NCBI GenBank assembly: GCA_002373975.1
Contig: DFKZ01000095.1
Coordinates: 20,005 to 27,796 of the forward strand
Reading direction: 5' to 3'
DNA length: 7,792 nt
Source of the DNA: Lachnospiraceae bacterium UBA3632
Lineage (GTDB): Bacteria; Bacillota; Clostridia; Lachnospirales; Lachnospiraceae
This document shows, one piece after another, positions 1 to 6,097 of this stretch (position 1 is the first letter of the stretch; every line of letters begins with the position of its first letter). The notes below the pieces were generated by a model. That model was not told where the DNA came from. It worked only from the letters and a program-made list of their open reading frames with translations, and ran no database searches. A program made the position numbers and the translations under genes.

Positions 1-679
1 CGCCCTCGATCTTGTACATCATCGCTTCCATTTCGGCAAAGCTCATTACTCCGTTAACGACACTGCTTCTGATCATGAATGGAGGAATACAGTAAGTGAA
101 TCCCTTGTCGATCATGAAATCACGGGCATAGCTTAACATCGCGGAATGCAGTCTGGCAGCATCACCGATAAGATAGTAGAATCCGTTTCCGCTCGTTCTT
201 CCCGCCGCATCCTTGTCAAGTCCGCCTATTCTGTCAAGGATATCGGCATGGTAAGGAACCTCAAAGGAGGGAACCACCGGATCTCCGAACTTTTCTATCT
301 CAACATTCTCCGAATCATCCTTTCCGATAGGAACGGAATCGTCGATAATGTTGGGGATCTTCATCATTATAGCGGTCACTTTTTCCTGCAGCTCCGGCTG
401 CGCAGCCTCAAGCTCGGCGAGCCTTTTTGCATTGGCTGCCACCTGTGCCTTTAAACCTTCCGCTTCTTCCTTCTTGCCCTGAGCCATAAGAGCTCCGATC
501 TCCTTCGAGATCTTATTCTTGGCGTTGCGGAGGTCGTCACCTTCCTGCTGGGTCTTGCGAAGCTGCTTATCCAGCTCGATGACTTCATCCACCAAAGGAA
601 GCTTGTCATCCTGAAATTTCTTCTTGATGTTTTCCTTTACGATCTCAGGGTTTTCTCTCAGAAATTTAATGTCTATCAT
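1..679 (-). CDS. serS: Seryl-tRNA synthetase, N-terminal part (runs off the left edge)
   Basis: Cytoplasmic class II aminoacyl-tRNA synthetase that charges tRNA-Ser (and tRNA-Sec where present) with serine using ATP. Only the first 226 codons are in the window; the C-terminal catalytic motifs 2 and 3 lie outside. The start MIDIKFLRENPEIV is the classic SerRS opening. Residues about 30-105 form the charged, helical tRNA-binding coiled-coil arm. It is followed by the linker IPNIIDDSVPIGKDDSEN (108-125), and the catalytic core begins around residue 160 with a motif-1-like IPPFMIRS segment (198-205). The start ATG has GGAGAG five bases upstream. The core reads TSGNGFYYLIGDAARLHSA rather than the common bacterial SGSRFYYL-type text; I recall this divergent form from clostridial SerRS. 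The gene is last in the parA-parB-DUF4446 run, 63 bp after DUF4446, and is probably co-transcribed. Confidence 0.95.
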   Translation of the reverse strand, partial: MIDIKFLRENPEIVKENIKKKFQDDKLPLVDEVIELDKQLRKTQQEGDDLRNAKNKISKEIGALMAQGKKEEAEGLKAQVAANAKRLAELEAAQPELQEKVTAIMMKIPNIIDDSVPIGKDDSENVEIEKFGDPVVPSFEVPYHADILDRIGGLDKDAAGRTSGNGFYYLIGDAARLHSAMLSYARDFMIDKGFTYCIPPFMIRSSVVNGVMSFAEMEAMMYKIEG

Positions 680-742
680 ATTCTCTCCAATTTCTTCCGG
701 TCTGTCAGAGGCCGGCAAATCATATTGATCTTTTATTCTCTG

Positions 743-1276
743 TTATTTGGGTATTTTAACTGACTTGGCTTTTTCAAGCGCCGTCTCCTCTTCTATTCCC
801 AGCTCTACGTCACACTCTCCTGATCTGACTTCTTTCGAATAAATGTAATTGGTGGCGGAGGTGTGTACCGAATTCAATATAAATCCGTTATCTTTTTCAT
901 CAAGCATAACTATGACAAAACTCAGCTGGCCTCCCATCTGATCCAGCGCGTCATACTTCACAAGCGCTGTCTTCTGACAGGCCATGGCCATTCTTTTATA
1001 GAGAGTTTTGATATTTCCCTTATGCTGTTCTGTCGTGGACTTAAGATACTGGTTGTCCTCAATGATCTTTCCGATCTCTTCTTCGAGGCTTTCCGCGTCG
1101 CTTCCCATGCAGAATCTGTCGAGCCTTCCTGAAAGTTTCTTAACCTTCAACAGGTTTAATACATAAAGCACAATAAGGATTATCACCAGAACAGACAATC
1201 CGATGACAGCTATAAACAGATATCCGGGATCAAAGCTTTCCACATCTATCAGGGATCTCAATACATTGCTTTCCAT
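743..1276 (-). CDS. DUF4446 family membrane-anchored protein
   Basis: A 177-residue protein of unknown function that I recognise as DUF4446, a family usually found just after parB in Firmicutes. A short N-terminus is followed by one hydrophobic segment (about 18-42), then a basic KVKK stop-transfer stretch, so the C-terminal part is probably cytosolic. Residues about 58-96 are charged and probably coiled-coil. The conserved domain follows: KYDALDQMGGQLSFVIVMLD (107-126) and NGFILNSVHTS (130-140). The tail is acidic, then lysine-rich. The gene starts 14 bp after the parB stop. A modest AAAGG lies 11 bases before the ATG, so translation may be partly coupled to parB. Position suggests a link to chromosome segregation or membrane attachment of that machinery, but this is inference; no catalytic residues are visible. 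Confidence 0.88.
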   Translation of the reverse strand: MESNVLRSLIDVESFDPGYLFIAVIGLSVLVIILIVLYVLNLLKVKKLSGRLDRFCMGSDAESLEEEIGKIIEDNQYLKSTTEQHKGNIKTLYKRMAMACQKTALVKYDALDQMGGQLSFVIVMLDEKDNGFILNSVHTSATNYIYSKEVRSGECDVELGIEEETALEKAKSVKIPK

Positions 1277-1290
1277 CGCGGTTTATGCCT

Positions 1291-2172
1291 TTATCCTTTC
1301 AGTCTGTCCACTATCTTATCAAAATCATCATGGTTGAAAAACTCAATACTGATAGTACCGGTCCCGTTCCCTTTTCCGTTTATCACCACCTTGGTACCAA
1401 GAGACTTTTTGAGCTGTTCGGAAGTGTCATTATATATAAGCTGAAGTGTCTCGTCCGTTACGGGCTTTGGTTTAACCGGCTTGTCCATATTCTTGACAAG
1501 CTTTTCAACTTCCCTTACGCTCAGTTTCTCATCAAATGCTCTCTGCGCAAGCTCAAGCTGCTTTTCGGGATCCTCCACCGCAAGAAGCGTTCTCGCATGT
1601 CCCTTGCTGAGCATTTCATCAACGATCATCTGCTGCACTTCGGGGCAGAGCTTTAAGAGACGCATTGAATTGGCAATCTCGGGACGGCTCTTGCTGACTT
1701 TCTCGGCCACCTCGTCCTGAGTCAGATCAAACTTTTCGATAAGATCCTTATAAGCCTGAGCTTCTTCAATCGCATTCAGATCCTCTCTCTGAATATTCTC
1801 TATGATCGAAACCTCCAGGATCTCCTTCTCGGTGTAATCCCTGATTATTACGGGAATCTCCTTGAGTCCGGCAAGCTTGGATGCTCTCCATCTGCGCTCG
1901 CCGGCAATTATCTCGTAGTGTGACTTACGATCCTGCACAATAAGAGGCTGGATCACACCAAACTGCTTGATGGAGTCGGCAAGTTCCTGCAGCGCATCTT
2001 CATCAAACTTACGGCGGGGCTGTTCACGATTGGGTTCCACCATGGTGATCTTAACCATAGTCACCCCGTCCTTGACCGCAGTATCCCCCTGCACCGCTGC
2101 CTCTGCGGACGGCTTGTTTTTGCTTACCGGTATAAGAGAATCAAGACCTTTGCCTAAACCCTTTTTTGCCAT
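1291..2172 (-). CDS. parB: Chromosome partitioning protein ParB (Spo0J)
   Basis: A 293-residue, full-length ParB. The family binds parS sites, acts as a CTP-gated DNA clamp that spreads along DNA, loads SMC and stimulates the ParA ATPase. It opens with MAKKGLGKGLDSLIP, the ParA-stimulating N-terminal type. The ParB/sulfiredoxin-like domain includes NREQPRRKFDEDAL (48-61) and the CTP-binding motifs GERRWRA (91-97) and ENIQRE (125-130). The helix-turn-helix region spans roughly 151-174 (TQDEVAEKVSKSRPEIANS and onward). A lysine/proline-rich linker (about 229-238) leads to a C-terminal dimerisation domain (about 240-293). AGGGGA lies 8 bases before the ATG. It follows parA by 31 bp. No recognisable parS lies in the window, so its targets are elsewhere. 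In spore-forming relatives the ortholog also affects sporulation; sporulation ability cannot be judged here. Confidence 0.97.
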   Translation of the reverse strand: MAKKGLGKGLDSLIPVSKNKPSAEAAVQGDTAVKDGVTMVKITMVEPNREQPRRKFDEDALQELADSIKQFGVIQPLIVQDRKSHYEIIAGERRWRASKLAGLKEIPVIIRDYTEKEILEVSIIENIQREDLNAIEEAQAYKDLIEKFDLTQDEVAEKVSKSRPEIANSMRLLKLCPEVQQMIVDEMLSKGHARTLLAVEDPEKQLELAQRAFDEKLSVREVEKLVKNMDKPVKPKPVTDETLQLIYNDTSEQLKKSLGTKVVINGKGNGTGTISIEFFNHDDFDKIVDRLKG

Positions 2173-2203
2173 TTTTACTTTCCCCTTTTTGTATTTACGA
2201 TTC

Positions 2204-2974
2204 TTAACGATGTCTGTTGTGCTCTATGACTTCTTTTGCCAAAGCTCTGTAGCTTTCAGCTCCGGCCGATTTTGAATCATATACCGTGATGGGCTGGCCA
2301 TAGCTCGGTGCTTCAGCCAGTCTGATATTTCTGGGTATCATCGTATCGTATATATGATGGCTGAGATTGTTCTTAACATTTTCCACTACCTGCTGCGAAA
2401 GATTTGTTCTTCCGTCATACATGGTGAACACCACTCCGTCAATATTAAGCTCGGGGTTCAGTCTGTCCCTAACCAGATTGATGGTGTGTATGAGCTGGCT
2501 CACTCCCTCAAGTGCGTAGTACTCGCACTGAATCGGCACGATAACACTGTTTGCCGCTGTCATGGCGTTTATCGTGAGCATGTTAAGCGAAGGAGGGCAA
2601 TCGATGATGATAAATCCATATTCATCCGCAATATAATCCAGTTCCTTCTTTAATATGAAAGACTTGTCATCTCTGTCAAGAAGATCGACTTCCGCTCCCG
2701 CAAGGTTTACATTGGAGGGAAGAAGGGATACGTTTGTAGCCACATTTTTGATCAGACAGTCCTGCAGGGCACATTCTCCGAGAACCATCTCGTATATTGT
2801 ATTTTCCAGTTCATTTTTATTAACACCGAAACCGCTCGTGGTATTTCCCTGCGGATCCATATCCACAACGAGGACCTTTTCACCCATCTCTGCCAAAGCG
2901 GCAGAAAGGTTGATCGAAGTGGTGGTCTTTCCAACACCGCCCTTTTGGTTGGTTATCGCAATAATCTTACTCAT
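2204..2974 (-). CDS. parA: Chromosome partitioning ATPase ParA (Soj)
   Basis: A 256-residue deviant-Walker ATPase of the ParA/Soj/MinD superfamily. In the family, the ATP-bound dimer binds DNA non-specifically and ParB stimulates hydrolysis; Soj also regulates the initiator DnaA. The deviant Walker A box KGGVGKTT is at 11-18, with signature Lys11 and catalytic-loop Lys17. The Walker A' segment VVDMDPQGN (36-44) supplies Asp40. Walker B is FIIIDCPPS (121-129) with Asp125. Downstream, PRNIRLAEAPSYGQPI (214-229) is typical of Soj. No N-terminal HTH extension is present, so it is the short chromosomal type. AAGGGG lies six bases before the ATG. It is the first gene of the minus-strand operon, and a sigma-A-type promoter lies 99-127 bp upstream. 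All key residues are present, so it should be active. Confidence 0.97.
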   Translation of the reverse strand: MSKIIAITNQKGGVGKTTTSINLSAALAEMGEKVLVVDMDPQGNTTSGFGVNKNELENTIYEMVLGECALQDCLIKNVATNVSLLPSNVNLAGAEVDLLDRDDKSFILKKELDYIADEYGFIIIDCPPSLNMLTINAMTAANSVIVPIQCEYYALEGVSQLIHTINLVRDRLNPELNIDGVVFTMYDGRTNLSQQVVENVKNNLSHHIYDTMIPRNIRLAEAPSYGQPITVYDSKSAGAESYRALAKEVIEHNRHR

Positions 2975-3072
2975 TTTTAACCCCTTAGTTCTGCTATAAA
3001 TATTAAACGCAAATGCCGGCCTCCCGGCTTAAACAGCCTTTCTCGGCGCCGCTACATCTTTTCGCACAGTAG

Positions 3073-3101
3073 ATTATATCACAATAAATTGGATGTGTCA
3101 T
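3073..3101 (-). promoter_or_regulatory. Sigma-A-type promoter for the parA-parB-DUF4446-serS operon
   Basis: Read on the minus strand, ATGACA (3096-3101, 5 of 6 to TTGACA), a 17-bp spacer and a perfect TATAAT (3073-3078). The predicted start of transcription is near 3066, giving a leader of roughly 90 nt before parA. That leader holds only a small GC hairpin (GCCGG arms at 3015-3019 and 3024-3028) with no U-tract, so there is no obvious attenuator. This is the best-matching promoter in the window. Confidence 0.8.
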
Positions 3102-3141
3102 AAAATTCTTGACCGCGGTTCTTCTCTTTTATCCTTATCTA

Positions 3142-3150
3142 TGCTATATT
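3142..3150 (+). promoter_or_regulatory. Extended -10 promoter for trmL, predicting a leaderless mRNA
   Basis: TGCTATATT carries the extended -10 TGn element plus TATATT (5 of 6 to TATAAT, 3145-3150). The -35 position (TTCTCT, 3122-3127) is weak, as is usual for extended -10 promoters. The ATG of trmL begins at 3157, seven bases after the hexamer, which is where transcription would start. No Shine-Dalgarno sequence lies upstream of the ATG. Confidence 0.5.
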
Positions 3151-3156
3151 CTTCCT

Positions 3157-3651
3157 ATGCACATTATCCTTCACCAGCCGGAAATCCCGGCAAACACAGG
3201 AAATATAGGGCGGACATGCGTGGCGACAGGCACTTCGCTGCACCTGATAGAACCCATAGGCTTTCGGATCAACGAGAAAGAATTAAAGCGTGCAGGCATG
3301 GACTACTGGGACAAGCTTGACGTTACGCGGTATATTAATTACAATGATTTCCGCGAAAAGCACCCCGAAGCCGTCGTCTGGATGGCCACCACAAAGGCAA
3401 GGCGCACTTACTGCGATGTCAGCTTCGGCCCGGATGATTATATCATGTTCGGAAGAGAAAGCGCGGGAATTCCAGAAGAGCTCCTTGTCGAAGACGAGCC
3501 CCACTGCATAAGGATACCGATGGGACCGGATATAAGATCCCTCAACCTGGCAAACTCCGTAGCTATAGTACTTTATGAGGCCTTAAGGCAACAGGGATTT
3601 GCCGGACTGGAAAAACAAGGTAACTTGCATGAACTAAATTGGAATATGTGA
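3157..3651 (+). CDS. trmL: tRNA (cytidine(34)-2'-O)-methyltransferase TrmL (SPOUT family)
   Basis: A 164-residue SPOUT-class methyltransferase. TrmL enzymes use S-adenosylmethionine to 2'-O-methylate the wobble base (C34 or cmnm5U34) of tRNA-Leu isoacceptors. All three family motifs are visible: PEIPANTGNIGRTC (8-21), with the Asn and Arg of the active site; FGRESAGIPEELL (98-110); and IPMGPDIRSLNLANSVAIV (120-138), which builds the trefoil-knot cofactor site. The family's usual start is right at HIILHQPEIPANTGN, which supports the ATG at 3157. An upstream in-frame TTG at 3109 would add 16 hydrophobic residues unlike the family and also lacks an RBS. No Shine-Dalgarno precedes 3157, so leaderless translation is likely. 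The gene points away from parA and lies between parA and rsmG. No clear terminator follows it. Confidence 0.94.
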   Translation: MHIILHQPEIPANTGNIGRTCVATGTSLHLIEPIGFRINEKELKRAGMDYWDKLDVTRYINYNDFREKHPEAVVWMATTKARRTYCDVSFGPDDYIMFGRESAGIPEELLVEDEPHCIRIPMGPDIRSLNLANSVAIVLYEALRQQGFAGLEKQGNLHELNWNM

Positions 3652-3703
3652 CGAAAAAGCAGAAAAGTAACGCACGCAATAAACAATTGCCGCGGATCAG
3701 TTG

Positions 3704-3732
3704 TTGACCCTCAGCTTGACAGGGCATTAAAT
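3704..3732 (+). promoter_or_regulatory. Weak candidate promoter for the TSCPD gene
   Basis: TTGACC (3704-3709, 5 of 6), a 17-bp spacer and TTAAAT (3727-3732, 4 of 6). The implied start near 3739 would leave a leader of only about 10 nt that keeps just the AGGA of the ribosome binding site. A second TTGACA at 3716-3721 lacks a usable -10. The gene could instead be read through from trmL, 97 bp upstream. Confidence 0.3.
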
Positions 3733-3748
3733 ACAGAAAGGAATTACT

Positions 3749-4012
3749 ATGAAAGAAATCAATTTTACACCTCACGGCGTATGCTCAACCAACATTAAAT
3801 TCGAACTGGATGATAATAATAAGATCCACAACCTTGTTTTCACAAACGGATGCAACGGGAACCTTAAGGCTATCGGAAAGCTCTGCGAAGGAAAAGACGC
3901 TTCCGAGATTTCTCTTCTTCTCGCAGGGAATGACTGCAAAGGCCGCGGAACATCCTGCGCGGATCAGCTTTCCAAGGCACTCTATCAGGCTCTCTCTCCT
4001 GCCTCGGTTTAA
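3749..4012 (+). CDS. TIGR03905-type TSCPD domain protein
   Basis: An 87-residue protein that is essentially one TSCPD domain. This domain is also found at the C-terminus of B12-dependent (class II) ribonucleotide reductases and is named for a Thr-Ser-Cys-Pro-Asp motif. Here the motif reads GTSCADQL (67-74), with Ala in place of Pro. Five cysteines are present (12, 35, 46, 63, 70), in contexts such as GVCSTNIKFEL and TNGCNGNLKAI that I associate with the stand-alone TIGR03905 family. The cysteines suggest metal binding or redox chemistry, but the function of stand-alone members is not established. The ATG has AAAGGA six bases upstream. It follows trmL in the same direction and converges on rsmG, 47 bp away. 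No ribonucleotide reductase gene is nearby. Confidence 0.85.
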   Translation: MKEINFTPHGVCSTNIKFELDDNNKIHNLVFTNGCNGNLKAIGKLCEGKDASEISLLLAGNDCKGRGTSCADQLSKALYQALSPASV

Positions 4013-4059
4013 CGATCATTCACCGGGTGTCACACATCTGTATGACCATCCGGATATAT

Positions 4060-4830
4060 CTACAGCGGCTCCTTTGAAGGAGTACCTGCCTTTCGCGGGT
4101 ATTTTCCGGGGGTCGCTTTTATTTTTTCTATGACCACAAGCGTCCTGTAAAGATCTGTTCCCGGGAGTGTAAACTCTTCACATTTTTCGATCCTTCCTCC
4201 CAGTTCGGAAACAGCATTTTCCGCTGCGGAGATTTCTTCAGATGTTTTTTCCGCTTTGTACGCAATAAACTTTCCGCCCACCCTTACATAGGGAAGGCAA
4301 TATTCCGAAAGCGTCGACAGATTTGCCACCGCCCTCGATACGCACAAGTCAAAGCTTTCCCGCAGCTGTCCTTTTTTTGCGTAATCCTCCGCCCTTCCGT
4401 GAAGTGCTTCGATTCCTTTAAGCCCGAGCTCCTCTATCACTGTGTTTAAGAATCCGATCCTTTTATTGAGGGAGTCCAAAAGGGTGATCTCAAGCTCAGG
4501 GAAAGCTATTTTGAGGGGTATACCGGGAAATCCTGCTCCGGTTCCTATATCTATTACCTTCAGACCGTTTTTAGCCTGCGGTCCCTTTGACCCCTCCAAA
4601 CCTTGTGAAACGGTTTCCGATATATCCATGCCTTTCACTATGGAAAGCGAATCCACAAAATGTTTTGTGACAACCTCGTCATATTCCGTGATGGCAGTCA
4701 GATTCATCACTTTGTTCCACTCCGTAAGGAGCTCATAATATTGCATAAACCTGTCATAGGCCTCACCTTCAAGTGTTATTCCCATATCCGAAAGGCTGCT
4801 TTCAAATCTGCTTATGTCGTATTTTCCCAA
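4060..4830 (-). CDS. rsmG: 16S rRNA (guanine(527)-N7)-methyltransferase RsmG (GidB)
   Basis: Rossmann-fold enzyme that uses S-adenosylmethionine to methylate N7 of G527 in 16S rRNA of the small subunit; loss gives low-level streptomycin resistance in several bacteria. Numbered from the TTG at 4830 (256 residues): LLTEWNKVMNLTAI (35-48), HFVDSLS (57-63), the SAM-binding loop VIDIGTGAGFPGIP (92-105), DSLNKRIGFL (119-128), SRAVANL (165-171) and the C-terminal KYPRKAGTPSKEPL (243-256). A roughly 20-residue Gly/Lys/Ser-rich stretch (about 69-89) before the SAM loop is longer than in Bacillus subtilis. I chose TTG 4830 because AGAGGGA lies seven bases upstream and the protein then begins where the family does. 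An upstream in-frame TTG at 4863 would add 11 residues but has no good RBS. The usual upstream partner mnmG is not next to it. Confidence 0.95.
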   Translation of the reverse strand: MGKYDISRFESSLSDMGITLEGEAYDRFMQYYELLTEWNKVMNLTAITEYDEVVTKHFVDSLSIVKGMDISETVSQGLEGSKGPQAKNGLKVIDIGTGAGFPGIPLKIAFPELEITLLDSLNKRIGFLNTVIEELGLKGIEALHGRAEDYAKKGQLRESFDLCVSRAVANLSTLSEYCLPYVRVGGKFIAYKAEKTSEEISAAENAVSELGGRIEKCEEFTLPGTDLYRTLVVIEKIKATPGKYPRKAGTPSKEPL

Positions 4831-4955
4831 TTGTTTATCCCTCTGCTGTGTTTCCCTTTTCAAAACTTTTCAATACTCACCGAAATATGTTGCATACCGT
4901 GATATGCTATGGTATTTTAATCTCGCGGCATGGTCAACACGGCTTGCTCACGGAT

Positions 4956-4962
4956 TATTATA
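4956..4962. promoter_or_regulatory. Overlapping divergent -10 elements for rsmG (-) and the glycosidase (+)
   Basis: The seven bases TATTATA give TATAAT on the minus strand (4957-4962, perfect) and TATTAT on the plus strand (4956-4961, 5 of 6). The plus-strand -35 candidate is TCAACA (4934-4939, 4 of 6, 16-bp spacer). The minus-strand one is TGTATA (4980-4985, 3 of 6, 17-bp spacer). Each would serve the gene pointing away from it; the rsmG leader would be about 120 nt and the glycosidase leader about 35 nt. Only the -10 matches are strong. Confidence 0.45.
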
Positions 4963-5001
4963 CACAATTAATAGGAAAATATACATATTTAAGGAGCGAT
5001 T

Positions 5002-5964
5002 ATGTTTATCAAAGGCTTTACTTACGGATTTGACGGAAGGCGCGGTGCCTACCGTACCCCCGAGGCCGCTGCCTCTATGGAAAGACTTGCTGCTCTGGGA
5101 GGGGACTGGGCTGCCCTGGCATTTACCGTGGTTCAGGATTCTTTTTACTCAACGCAGATACGGCCCGATTACAGATACACGGTTACGGATAAGGATGTGG
5201 AGACTGCCGCAAACAAACTTCACTCCCTGGGCTTAAAAGTCTGCATGAAGCCTATCGTCAACTGCGCAGACGGCGTCTGGCGGGCACATATCTTCTTCCC
5301 GGAAAGAGACTGGGGAGATAAGGATTACTGGAAGGAATGGTTCAGCTCATATACCGCATTCCTGTGTCATTATGCCGAAATTGCGGAAGATACGGGATGT
5401 GAAATGTTCTGTGTGGGATGTGAAATGCTCGGTACCGAAGCAAAAGAGGAGTACTGGCGAAATACGATCGCCGAAGTCCGCAAGATCTACCACGGCCCCC
5501 TTGTTTACAATACCAATCACGGCAAGGAATTCGATGTAAAATGGTGGGATGCCGTTGATTATATCGGAACATCTGCCTACTACAGCGTTGGCAAAGTCCC
5601 GGGCGATTCCGTGGAGAACATGATAAAGGAATGGAACCTGCAAAAGGAAAAACTTGCAGAGCTTTCCCGTGCGAACGACGGAAAACAGATCATCTTTATG
5701 GAAATCGGATGCCGCAGTGCGGAGGGATGTGCCATGATGCCCTATGATTTCACTCACCGTGAATTCCCATATTCGGAAGAAGAACAAGCCGCCTTTTATG
5801 AATCGGCATTCCGCTCAATGTGGGATGAGCCCTGGTTTGCGGGCTTTTTCTGGTGGGACTGGTACACTAAGATTCCCGACAGGCAGCCTGAAATGGGCTT
5901 CTCCATTGTCGGCAAAAAGACAGAAAGCCTTGTAAAAGAATGGTATAAAAAGGAAAGAAAATAG
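5002..5964 (+). CDS. Glycoside hydrolase, GH113-like (candidate intracellular beta-mannanase)
   Basis: A 320-residue single-domain TIM-barrel hydrolase resembling clostridial proteins assigned to GH113, a clan GH-A family whose characterised members are endo-beta-1,4-mannanases. GH-A barrels use two glutamates at the ends of strands 4 and 7. Good candidates are Glu141 in FCVGCEMLGTE (acid/base) and Glu234 in IIFMEIGCRS (nucleophile). Other barrel landmarks are FIKGFTYGFD (2-11), LKVCMKPIVN (78-87), LVYNTNHG (167-174), DYIGTSAYYS (186-195) and the aromatic C-terminal strand GFFWWDWYTK (281-290). There is no signal peptide or membrane segment, so it should act in the cytoplasm, probably on imported oligosaccharides. 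AAGGAG lies five bases before the ATG. It is transcribed alone: divergent from rsmG and closed by a terminator. Some databases label such proteins 1,4-beta-xylanase; the substrate is unproven. Eight cysteines, five close to the catalytic glutamates, are unusual. Confidence 0.78.
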   Translation: MFIKGFTYGFDGRRGAYRTPEAAASMERLAALGGDWAALAFTVVQDSFYSTQIRPDYRYTVTDKDVETAANKLHSLGLKVCMKPIVNCADGVWRAHIFFPERDWGDKDYWKEWFSSYTAFLCHYAEIAEDTGCEMFCVGCEMLGTEAKEEYWRNTIAEVRKIYHGPLVYNTNHGKEFDVKWWDAVDYIGTSAYYSVGKVPGDSVENMIKEWNLQKEKLAELSRANDGKQIIFMEIGCRSAEGCAMMPYDFTHREFPYSEEEQAAFYESAFRSMWDEPWFAGFFWWDWYTKIPDRQPEMGFSIVGKKTESLVKEWYKKERK

Positions 5965-5974
5965 CCGGTCATGC

Positions 5975-6004
5975 AAGAGAGAGTGCTGTGCTCTCTCTTT
6001 TTTT
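5975..6004 (+). terminator. Intrinsic terminator after the glycosidase gene
   Basis: A perfect 9-bp stem AAGAGAGAG / CTCTCTCTT (5975-5983 with 5991-5999), a 7-nt loop TGCTGTG and a continuing T-run to 6004. It starts 10 bases after the stop codon and separates the glycosidase transcript from the MATE gene. Confidence 0.88.
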
Positions 6005-6064
6005 ATGACAAAAAATGATCATTCTCAGGGAAAAATTCGATTAGTTTATACATGAAAACAATAC

Positions 6065-6070
6065 TATAAT
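6065..6070 (+). promoter_or_regulatory. -10 element of the MATE gene promoter
   Basis: A perfect TATAAT about 90 bp before the MATE start. The -35 region at 16 to 18 bp spacing is poor (TAGTTT at 6042-6047), so an activator or another sigma context may be involved. The predicted transcription start is near 6077, leaving a leader of about 85 nt. A perfect 10-bp palindrome AATGATCATT (6014-6023) lies upstream and could be an operator; that is speculative. Confidence 0.4.
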
Positions 6071-6097
6071 CTCCTTGCTATCACGGAAAATAAGAAA

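Noticed and set aside
146..1132. Plus-strand open frames opposite serS and DUF4446.
   Set aside because: They are antisense to well-recognised genes, lack ribosome binding sites and encode no recognisable protein.
3011..3030. GC-rich hairpin in the parA leader as an attenuator.
   Set aside because: The stem is only 5 bp with no U-tract and no overlap with the ribosome binding site.
3109..3156. N-terminal extension of trmL from an in-frame TTG at 3109.
   Set aside because: It lacks an RBS and adds 16 hydrophobic residues not seen in the family, and the extended -10 of the likely promoter lies inside it.
2975..3156. A replication origin near parAB.
   Set aside because: No DnaA-box cluster, no AT-rich unwinding region and no dnaA or dnaN gene; only ordinary divergent promoters are visible.
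4070..4083. CTCCTT/AAGGAG palindrome as a terminator between the TSCPD gene and rsmG.
   Set aside because: The loop is too small, there is no T-run on either strand, and it lies inside the rsmG coding end. No convincing terminator is seen between these convergent genes.
4614..4631. GAAAC-G-GTTTC inverted repeat resembling a ParB parS site.
   Set aside because: parS is TGTTTCAC followed by GTGAAACA. Here the half-sites are in the opposite order and lie inside rsmG coding sequence, so it does not fit.
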